Assembly (NCBI GenBank): GCA_959596495.1
Contig: CAUFXK010000079.1
Location: forward strand, 1 to 8,080
Reading direction: 5' to 3'
DNA length: 8,080 nucleotides
Source of the DNA: an uncultured Collinsella sp.
GTDB taxonomy: Bacteria; Actinomycetota; Coriobacteriia; Coriobacteriales; Coriobacteriaceae
The notes beneath the pieces were generated by a model. The model was not told where the DNA came from. It was given only the letters and a program-made list of their open reading frames with translations, and made no database searches. Both the position numbers and the translations under genes were made by a program. Shown here piece after piece: positions 1-4,652 of the stretch (the first letter of the stretch is position 1; every line of letters starts with the position of its first letter).

Positions 1-262
1 AAACTGGTTCTAACTGGTATTAAGTCAAAAAGACCAATTCACATATCTTCACAATGACCTGCAATTTTTCTTCACGCTATTTTTAGCCGCCCTGCGTTGT
101 TTAGACACAGGAAAAGATCCGATCTTTTGCCAAAGCATTTCGAAACGGTTTCAAAACCGCAGGTAGAAGTGTTAACGACCGGTAAACGGTCGATTTATCA
201 CCGTGAGCGGTGCAAAAACGTTTTACCGTATGAATCAAGGAAAGCGACCTCTTCTGGGGTGA
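1..262. promoter_or_regulatory. Gene-free upstream control region rich in palindromes
   Basis: No credible coding sequence is visible here. Several inverted repeats sit close together: AAAAGATC-c-GATCTTTT (112-128), GAAACGGTTTC (142-152) overlapping CGGTTT-ca-AAACCG (146-159), CGACCG-gtaaa-CGGTCG (176-192), CACCG-tgag-CGGTG (199-212) and AAAACGTTTT (215-224). The motif AAACGGT occurs at 143-149 and again at 184-190. Sites with a central CG and A/T-rich arms resemble LacI-family or cre-type operators in general form, but I cannot assign a regulator. At the left edge ACTGGT occurs twice, 10 bases apart (3-8 and 13-18), resembling half-sites of the operator at 286-314. Some of this may belong to a gene lying left of the window. 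Confidence 0.5.
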
Positions 263-268
263 TATAGT
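260..268 (+). promoter_or_regulatory. Probable extended -10 box of the PTS operon
   Basis: TGA followed by TATAGT (263-268) matches the extended -10 pattern TGn-TATAAT with one mismatch in the hexamer. No convincing -35 hexamer lies 16-18 bases upstream, which an extended -10 can tolerate. Transcription would begin near 275, leaving a leader of about 140 bases before the EIIA start. The operator at 286-314 would then lie just downstream of the start site, so a bound repressor would act as a block to early elongation or initiation. Confidence 0.45.
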
Positions 269-285
269 GACAACAACACGTCACG

Positions 286-314
286 TGGTTACTACCAGTT
301 TAGAAACCACTGGT
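286..314. promoter_or_regulatory. Operator for the GntR/UTRA regulator, upstream of the PTS operon
   Basis: TGGT-TACT-ACCA (286-297) is a 12-base palindrome with 4-base arms. It matches the TGGT-N4-ACCA shape known for DasR/NagR/YvoA-type GntR regulators of amino-sugar genes. The same 12 bases recur upstream of agaS (4579-4590). The site is extended by a further inverted pair, ACCAGT (294-299) and ACTGGT (309-314), so two overlapping dimer sites are possible. The regulator encoded at 3807-4538 belongs to the right subfamily, which makes it the obvious ligand. That assignment is inference. Confidence 0.72.
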
Positions 315-334
315 CTTCAAAGAACGCTTTCCAA

Positions 335-405
335 GAAGCTTTAAGGGCGAGCGCCCGCTGGCTTCCGAAAATCATCGGACTCAGATTGTACACACCTTCG
401 GAAGG
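335..405 (+). promoter_or_regulatory. Structured 5' leader of the PTS operon with RBS-proximal hairpin
   Basis: Three stem-loops can be drawn in series. The first is two-tiered: GAAGC (335-339) with GCTTC (361-365), and inside it GGGCG (345-349) with CGCCC (352-356). The second is CCGA (365-368) with TCGG (375-378); it shares base 365 with the first. The third is CCTT (395-398) with AAGG (402-405), which takes in part of the purine-rich ribosome-binding stretch GGAAGGG (400-406) before the ATG at 415. No run of T follows any of them, so they are not intrinsic terminators. They could modulate translation or mRNA stability. I do not recognise a known riboswitch class. Confidence 0.4.
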
Positions 406-414
406 GAAATTTGA

Positions 415-858
415 ATGGTTGGCTTTATTCTTACCGGTCATGGACAGTTCGCACCCGGCCTTGCAAGCGCTATCGCGATGGTTGCCGGCGACCAGCCTGC
501 TTTTACCGTCGTTCCTTTTGAGGGCGACCAGGCCGCATCCTACGGTGAGGATCTCCGCGCCGCTATTACCGCCATGCGCGAGGAGTGCGATGGCGTGCTC
601 GTCTTTACCGACCTGCTTGGCGGCACCCCGTTCAACCAGTCGATGATGATTGCCCAGGATGTCGACAACGTCGAGGTTCTGACTGGCACCAACCTTCCCA
701 TGGTTATTGAGCTTCTGTTCCTCCGAGGCAATGCCACGCTCGCCGAGCTTGGCGAGCAGGCCGTGACCGTTGGACAGACGGGCGTCACCGCCCAGACGGT
801 CGCATCCGTTGCCGGCTCCGAGGAAGAGGATATCTTCGGCGACGAGGACGGCATCTAA
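415..858 (+). CDS. PTS mannose-family EIIA component
   Basis: This is a 147-residue cytoplasmic phosphocarrier that takes phosphate from HPr and passes it to the partner EIIB (1176-1658). The N-terminus has the fold signature GFILTGHGQFAPGL, with the phosphorylated histidine expected at His9. This matches the position seen in the EIIA domain of E. coli ManX. The stretch FTDLLGGTPFNQS near residues 64-76 is also characteristic of this fold. Length fits a stand-alone EIIA of this family. The start at 415 is supported by GGAAGGG (400-406) eight bases upstream and by the conserved N-terminus. The C-terminus is an acidic tail (EEEDIFGDEDGI). The stop overlaps the next start by one base (TAATG), suggesting translational coupling. 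The sugar cannot be read from this subunit alone. Confidence 0.93.
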   Translation: MVGFILTGHGQFAPGLASAIAMVAGDQPAFTVVPFEGDQAASYGEDLRAAITAMREECDGVLVFTDLLGGTPFNQSMMIAQDVDNVEVLTGTNLPMVIELLFLRGNATLAELGEQAVTVGQTGVTAQTVASVAGSEEEDIFGDEDGI

Positions 859-1139
859 TGGCCGATTTCGGAGCCAACGTCCTGAGCTCCTCGGTCGCCC
901 TTTTAGGCCTGCTTGTCATCATGGGCTTGATTTACACCATCTGGTCGCAAATCAACATGAAGAAGAAGCAGAAGTACTTCAAGGAGCTGCACACCGAGCT
1001 CAAGCCGGGTCAAGAGGTTCTTTTCGCCGGCGGTATCTACGGAACCGTCAAAGGCATCGAAGGCGAGAAGGTCCAGATCAAAGTCCGATCCGGAGCCGTC
1101 GTAGATGTTTCGCGTTACGCGATTCAGGAGATCAAGTAA
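858..1139 (+). CDS. yajC: YajC-like membrane protein inside the PTS operon
   Basis: This 93-residue protein has one hydrophobic segment at about residues 11-31, followed by a basic stretch (KKKQK) and a small YajC domain. The domain signature LKPGQEVLFAGGIYGTV lies at residues 48-64 and the chain ends in SRYAIQEIK. The topology is a short N-terminus outside, one membrane helix, and the domain in the cytoplasm. Classical YajC associates with SecDF-SecYEG, but secD and secF are absent here. The gene instead sits between EIIA and EIIB, with its ATG overlapping the EIIA stop. YajC-like genes are also found in mannose-family PTS operons of Firmicutes, for example the hyaluronate operon of streptococci. 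A PTS-dedicated role, such as aiding membrane insertion or assembly of EIIC/EIID, is plausible but unproven. Identification of the domain is secure; the function is not. Confidence 0.88.
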   Translation: MADFGANVLSSSVALLGLLVIMGLIYTIWSQINMKKKQKYFKELHTELKPGQEVLFAGGIYGTVKGIEGEKVQIKVRSGAVVDVSRYAIQEIK

Positions 1140-1175
1140 CTGTCGTCAGCAAATAACGAAAGGAAGCTGATCAAC

Positions 1176-1658
1176 ATGGCAGAACCCAACATTCTTCTTA
1201 CCCGCATCGATAACCGACTGGTTCATGGTCAGGTTGCCACCCAGTGGAACTCCACCCTGGGCTCCAACCTCATCCTCGTCGCCAACGACGACGTGGCGTC
1301 CAACACCATGCGCCAGAACCTCATGAAGATGGCCGCTCCCGCCGGCGTCGCTACGCGTTTCTTCTCTCTGCAGAAGACCATCGACGTCATTGGCAAGGCG
1401 AGCCCGCGCCAGAAGATCTTCATCGTGGCCGAAACACCGGAAGACGTGCTTACGCTCGTCAAGGGCGGTGTGCCTATAAAGAAGGTAAACATCGGCAACA
1501 TGCACATGTCGGAAGGAAAGCGCCAAGTCGCCACCTCCGTCGCAGTTAACGACGAGGATGTCGCTGCGTTTAAAGAGCTGCAGGAATTGGGGGTGGAGTT
1601 GGAGATCAGGCGCGTTCCGAGCACGCCTGTTGAGGACACGAGCAAGCTCTTCTCGTAA
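1176..1658 (+). CDS. PTS mannose-family EIIB component
   Basis: This 160-residue cytoplasmic subunit accepts phosphate from EIIA and transfers it to the sugar during transport through EIIC/EIID. The N-terminal motif RIDNRLVHGQVATQW is diagnostic, and the phosphorylated histidine is His17. The ILVANDDVASN stretch (residues 33-43) and GVPIKKVNIGNMH (98-110) fit the usual EIIB fold. Length is typical. The start is supported by AAAGGAAG about ten bases upstream. It lies 36 bases after the YajC-like gene, in the same operon. A 90-base gap with two hairpins separates it from EIIC, the widest spacing in the operon. EIIB subunits help define specificity, and the family includes Man, Sor, Lev and Aga types. 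The Aga assignment comes from the neighbours. Confidence 0.94.
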   Translation: MAEPNILLTRIDNRLVHGQVATQWNSTLGSNLILVANDDVASNTMRQNLMKMAAPAGVATRFFSLQKTIDVIGKASPRQKIFIVAETPEDVLTLVKGGVPIKKVNIGNMHMSEGKRQVATSVAVNDEDVAAFKELQELGVELEIRRVPSTPVEDTSKLFS

Positions 1659-1675
1659 TCCTCGTGATCCACGTT

Positions 1676-1725
1676 GTCAGGAGTGAAACCCTGACGTTCT
1701 GTACGTGAAATCCAAAGTGCGTACA
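1676..1725 (+). repeat. Two consecutive stem-loops in the EIIB-EIIC gap
   Basis: GTCAGG (1676-1681) pairs with CCTGAC (1690-1695) around an 8-base loop. TGTACG (1700-1705) pairs with CGTACA (1720-1725) around a 14-base loop. No T-run follows either, so termination is unlikely. The strong ribosome-binding site of EIIC (1736-1742) lies just downstream. Likely roles are mRNA processing or protection that sets the ratio of cytoplasmic to membrane subunits. This is inference from position only. Confidence 0.4.
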
Positions 1726-1748
1726 TACATTTTGAAAGGAGGAGCAAG

Positions 1749-2549
1749 ATGGAATACTCGATCATCCAGATCGCTCTGGTCTTCGTCGTCACGTTCATCG
1801 CGGCAATCGACCAGTTTGACTTCCTCGAGTCTCTCTATCAGCCCATCGTCACCGGCGCCGTCATCGGTCTTATCCTTGGCGACCTTAACACCGGTCTTCT
1901 CGTGGGTGGTACCTATCAGCTCATGACGATCGGCAACATGCCGATCGGAGGCGCTCAGCCGCCTAACGCCGTCATCGGCGGCATCATGGCAGCCATTCTC
2001 GCTATCGCCACGGGCCTCGAGCCCAACGCGGCAGTCGGCCTCGCCATTCCGTTCGCTCTGCTTGGCCAGCTTGGCGTTACCCTGGTCTTCACGCTTATGT
2101 CCCCGCTTATGTCCACGGCCGATAACATGGCTCACAACGCGGACACCAAGGGCATCGAGCGCCTGAACTACTTCGCCATGGCTCTGCTCGGCCTGATCTT
2201 CGCTGTCGTCGTCACCCTGTTCTTCATCGCTGGCGCTACCATCGGTCAGACCATCGCTTCTGCCATCCCGACTTGGCTGCAGACCGGTCTCTCCGCTGCA
2301 GGCGGCATGATGCGCTTCGTCGGCTTCGCCGTCCTGCTCAAGGTTATGATGAACCGCGATATGTGGGGCTTCTTCCTCATGGGCTTTGGCCTCGCGCTCA
2401 TCACCGTTGCCAACGATTCGCTGGCAACCCCTGCTCTGCTCATCCTCGCTCTCATCGGCTTCGGCATCGCTTTCTGGGACTTCCAGCAGCAGACCGAGCT
2501 GAAGGGTGCAGCTGTTTCTGACGGAGGTGACTTCGAAGATGGCATCTAA
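1749..2549 (+). CDS. PTS mannose-family EIIC component
   Basis: This 266-residue integral membrane protein forms the sugar-translocating unit together with EIID. It is largely hydrophobic, with membrane segments near residues 5-20, 33-60, 75-90, 95-120, 142-170, 185-205, 207-220 and 228-243. The conserved GGTYQLMTIGNMPIGGAQPP lies at residues 53-72 and matches the EIIC signature region. Length agrees with AgaC/ManY/SorA relatives. A strong AAGGAGG (1736-1742) lies six bases before the ATG. The C-terminus is a short acidic cytoplasmic tail (DGGDFEDGI). The last 11 bases overlap the start of EIID, so the two membrane subunits are probably translationally coupled and made in equal amounts. Family assignment is firm; sugar specificity is inferred from agaS and the deacetylase. 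Confidence 0.94.
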   Translation: MEYSIIQIALVFVVTFIAAIDQFDFLESLYQPIVTGAVIGLILGDLNTGLLVGGTYQLMTIGNMPIGGAQPPNAVIGGIMAAILAIATGLEPNAAVGLAIPFALLGQLGVTLVFTLMSPLMSTADNMAHNADTKGIERLNYFAMALLGLIFAVVVTLFFIAGATIGQTIASAIPTWLQTGLSAAGGMMRFVGFAVLLKVMMNRDMWGFFLMGFGLALITVANDSLATPALLILALIGFGIAFWDFQQQTELKGAAVSDGGDFEDGI

Positions 2550-3621
2550 TGAGTATGTGATCCCGGAGCACTACGAGGATCTCACTCCTGCTCCGCAGCT
2601 CGACCAGAAGACCCTCAACAAGATGGCTTGGCGCTCCTGCTTCCTGCAGGCATCGTTCAACTACGAGCGCATGCAGGCCGCTGGCTGGCTTTACTCCATC
2701 ATCCCCGGTCTGGAGAAGATCCACACCAACAAGAACGACCTCGCGGCTTCCATGAGCCACAACCTGGAGTTCTTCAACACCCACCCGTTCCTTGTCACCT
2801 TTGTTATGGGCATCGTGCTTTCGCTCGAGCAGAACAAGGTTGACATCCCCACGATCCGCGCCGTCCGCGTCGCCGCAATGGGCCCGCTCGGTGGTATCGG
2901 TGACGCCCTGTTCTGGCTGACGCTCGTGCCTATCACGGCCGGCATCACCTCCAACATGGCCATCAACGGCAACGCCGCTGCACCGATCATCTTCCTGGTG
3001 ATCTTCAACGTCGTCCAGTTCGCTCTGCGCTTCTGGCTCATGAACTGGTCCTACAAGCTTGGCACCAGCGCTATTGACGCTCTGACCGCCAACATGCAGG
3101 CCTTCACGCGTGCCGCTTCCATCATGGGCGTCTTCGTCGTCGGTTGCCTGGTCGTCACCATGGGTGGCACCCAGATCAACCTCCAGATCCCCAACGGCAC
3201 CACCCGTGGTCTCTCCGCTACTACCGTGATCGTCTCCGAGAAGGAGGCCGAGAACTTCACCGGTATGGAGGGCATCGATACCGAGACCGCTGAGGCCGGT
3301 ACCATCGCCATGACCGATAAGGACGGCAACGCCCTTACCGCTTCCGATGCCGACGGCAACGCTGTCGAGTGCGGCGTCACCGATCTGGGTAACGGCATGG
3401 AGTCCGTGACCTACGGCACCGTTACCGAGGATCCGGTCAACTTCTCTGTTGCCGACACCCTCAACACCATCGTCCCGAAGCTCGTCCCGCTTATGCTTAC
3501 GCTGCTGCTTTACTACATGTTCGCTAAGCACAGCTGGACCCCGACCAAGGGCATTCTCCTGCTCTTCGTCCTTGGCATCCTGGGCGCTGGCCCGCTTGGT
3601 CTCTGGCCGAGCATCTGGTAA
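2539..3621 (+). CDS. PTS mannose-family EIID component with an enlarged loop
   Basis: This 360-residue membrane subunit partners EIIC. Family landmarks are the N-terminal helix region (residues 24-60, including RSCFLQASFNYERMQ), HNLEFFNTHPFLVTFVMGI (74-92), GPLGGIGDALFW (115-126), and the C-terminal segment NTIVPKLVPLMLTLLLYY (309-326). The start at 2539 is chosen over an in-frame upstream ATG at 2506 because GGAGGTGA (2523-2530) sits eight bases before it and the homologous N-terminus begins here. Typical EIID proteins have about 270-305 residues. The excess lies in residues about 211-305, between a hydrophobic segment ending near 207 and the last conserved membrane part. This loop is hydrophilic, rich in Asp/Glu/Thr/Gly, and carries two similar motifs, DKDGNAL (260-266) and DADGNAV (270-276). 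It is predicted to be extracytoplasmic. A terminator follows the gene. Confidence 0.93.
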   Translation: MASNEYVIPEHYEDLTPAPQLDQKTLNKMAWRSCFLQASFNYERMQAAGWLYSIIPGLEKIHTNKNDLAASMSHNLEFFNTHPFLVTFVMGIVLSLEQNKVDIPTIRAVRVAAMGPLGGIGDALFWLTLVPITAGITSNMAINGNAAAPIIFLVIFNVVQFALRFWLMNWSYKLGTSAIDALTANMQAFTRAASIMGVFVVGCLVVTMGGTQINLQIPNGTTRGLSATTVIVSEKEAENFTGMEGIDTETAEAGTIAMTDKDGNALTASDADGNAVECGVTDLGNGMESVTYGTVTEDPVNFSVADTLNTIVPKLVPLMLTLLLYYMFAKHSWTPTKGILLLFVLGILGAGPLGLWPSIW

Positions 3622-3629
3622 GGCTCTAG

Positions 3630-3674
3630 CTTGAGGGGTGTGTCCCTACGCGGCTCACACCCCGACCCCTTAAG
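3630..3674 (+). repeat. Alternative stem-loops just after the EIID stop
   Basis: GGGGTGTG (3635-3642) can pair with CACACCCC (3656-3663). Alternatively CTTGAGGGGT (3630-3639) can pair with ACCCCTTAAG (3665-3674), with one G-T wobble. Both use the same GGGGT run, so they exclude each other. No T-run follows. The structures lie between the EIID stop and the strong terminator at 3688-3729 and would sit at the 3' end of the PTS mRNA. Confidence 0.45.
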
Positions 3675-3687
3675 CCATGTGTATGTT

Positions 3688-3729
3688 AAAAGCCGCGTGC
3701 TCGAAAGAGCGCGCGGCTTTTGTTTTCTT
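3688..3729 (+). terminator. Rho-independent terminator of the PTS operon
   Basis: AAAAGCCGCG (3688-3697) pairs with CGCGGCTTTT (3712-3721). The stem continues through one T-G wobble and GCTC/GAGC to a GAAA tetraloop (3703-3706). The stem is 15 pairs long. The tail TTTTGTTTTCTT (3718-3729) supplies the U-run. The A-run on the left arm could also support termination on the other strand, but no minus-strand gene reads toward it. Confidence 0.92.
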
Positions 3730-3751
3730 AATGATTCGGGTGTGGCAGACA

Positions 3752-3781
3752 GATAATGCATAACACCCTAGGTAGTTAGCC
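3752..3781 (+). promoter_or_regulatory. Possible promoter and degenerate operator of the regulator gene
   Basis: GATAAT (3752-3757) matches the -10 consensus at five of six bases, but no good -35 is apparent. It lies inside a GGGTGT (3738-3743) / ACACCC (3763-3768) inverted repeat. AGGTAGTTAGCC (3770-3781) agrees with 8 of 12 bases of the operator read on the opposite strand (TGGTAGTAACCA). That would fit autoregulation but is weak evidence. Confidence 0.28.
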
Positions 3782-3806
3782 GAATTCGAGCAAAAGGGAG
3801 GATAGG

Positions 3807-4538
3807 ATGGCGATCGGAGCGCGTAAGCAACCGCTGTACGATCAGCTGGTCGATATTCTGACCGAAAAGATTGACCATGAATATCGCGCCGGTGACATGA
3901 TTCCTTCCGAGCGCGAACTTTCGGAGCGCTATGGTCTCTCGCGCACTACGGTACGCCTGGCTCTGCAGGAACTGGAGCGTTTAGGACTGGTGGTTCGGCA
4001 GCACGGTCGCGGTACCTTTGTGACCGACCGTTCGGCAAAAGCAACCAATCTTATGCAGTCCTACAGCTTTACCGAGCAGATGCGCGCGATGGGTCGAGAA
4101 CCCGAGACCACGATTCTCGAGTTTTGCGAGATGGAGGCCGATAAGAATCTGGCCGAGCATATGGGATTGCGCATCGGTGATCGCATTTTTAAGCTCAAGC
4201 GTCTTCGCTCTGCCGACAACATGCCCATGATGGTCGAACGCAGCTATCTACCGGTTCGTCAATTTCTGTCCCTAAAGCGACCGCTGCTGGAGCGTAAGCC
4301 GCTTTACGATGTGATTGAGCAGGACTTTCAGCAAAAGATTCGCGTGGCCGAAGAGGAGTTCTATGCGAGCATAGCCCGTCCCACCGATGCCCACCTTTTG
4401 GGAATTGTCGAGGGCTCGCCTGTGCTCGATTTGGTCAGGACTACGTATAACGAGTCAAACGAGGTAGTGGAGTACACACTCTCGGTTGCTCGTGCCGATC
4501 AGTTTAAATACAAGGTTTACCACCAGCGCAGTAACTAG
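3807..4538 (+). CDS. GntR-family (HutC/UTRA) transcription regulator of amino-sugar genes
   Basis: This 243-residue cytoplasmic DNA-binding protein has an N-terminal winged helix-turn-helix (about residues 10-75). The recognition region is ERELSERYGLSRTTVRLALQ (35-54) and the wing is GRGTFV (67-72). A UTRA effector domain follows (about 88-236) with the typical pieces VERSYLP (143-149) and EYTLSVARADQFKY (222-235). This architecture is that of DasR, NagR/YvoA and AgaR-type repressors, which bind phosphorylated amino sugars such as GlcN-6-P or GlcNAc-6-P. AGGGAGG (3795-3801) supports the ATG at 3807. It sits between the PTS operon and agaS, and both carry TGGTTACTACCA upstream, so it most likely represses both until the sugar phosphate accumulates. 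The exact effector cannot be read from sequence. Confidence 0.9.
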   Translation: MAIGARKQPLYDQLVDILTEKIDHEYRAGDMIPSERELSERYGLSRTTVRLALQELERLGLVVRQHGRGTFVTDRSAKATNLMQSYSFTEQMRAMGREPETTILEFCEMEADKNLAEHMGLRIGDRIFKLKRLRSADNMPMMVERSYLPVRQFLSLKRPLLERKPLYDVIEQDFQQKIRVAEEEFYASIARPTDAHLLGIVEGSPVLDLVRTTYNESNEVVEYTLSVARADQFKYKVYHQRSN

Positions 4539-4577
4539 TGCTCGCATCGTTTCCATATGGTGATTCTTTGCATTTAA

Positions 4578-4597
4578 CTGGTTACTACCAGATAACC
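4578..4597. promoter_or_regulatory. Operator for the GntR/UTRA regulator, upstream of agaS
   Basis: CTGGT-TACT-ACCAG (4578-4591) is a perfect palindrome with 5-base arms around a 4-base centre. Its core, TGGTTACTACCA, is identical to the one at 286-297. A further half-site, AACC (4594-4597), follows, so GGTTA (4580-4584) and TAACC (4593-4597) form a second, wider inverted repeat. The site covers the position where a -35 element would lie relative to the TATAAT at 4608-4613, consistent with simple repression by occlusion. Confidence 0.75.
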
Positions 4598-4607
4598 AAC
4601 CGAAGTG

Positions 4608-4613
4608 TATAAT
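4608..4613 (+). promoter_or_regulatory. -10 box of the agaS promoter
   Basis: A perfect TATAAT lies 40 bases before the agaS ATG. At 17-base spacing the -35 hexamer would be 4585-4590, inside the operator, and it does not match TTGACA. The promoter may therefore be weak or rely on its strong -10. Transcription would start near 4620, giving a leader of about 33 bases. Confidence 0.6.
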
Positions 4614-4652
4614 TGCACGTCAGAGGATTACTTCTAGAGAGAGGTATTAGAA

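Noticed and set aside
112..128. AAAAGATC-c-GATCTTTT as an intrinsic terminator of an upstream gene
   Set aside because: The stem is A/T-rich with little room for a loop and only four T at the end; it is better kept as an unassigned palindrome.
211..227. cre (CcpA) site around AAAACGTTTT
   Set aside because: It shares only the CG centre and flanking A/T runs with the cre consensus, and the presence of CcpA in this lineage is doubtful.
1676..1725. Intergenic terminator between EIIB and EIIC
   Set aside because: Neither hairpin is followed by a T-run, and the genes clearly belong to one PTS, so termination here is unlikely.
2506..2538. Upstream in-frame ATG for EIID at 2506
   Set aside because: It would add 11 residues that overlap the EIIC coding end; GGAGGTGA lies eight bases before the ATG at 2539, which fits the family N-terminus.
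2452..3531. Long minus-strand open frame (359 codons) opposite EIID
   Set aside because: Its translation is low-complexity, rich in Asp/His/Gly/Val, as expected from the complement of a codon-biased G+C-rich gene. The plus-strand EIID is clearly real and no ribosome site or family match is seen.
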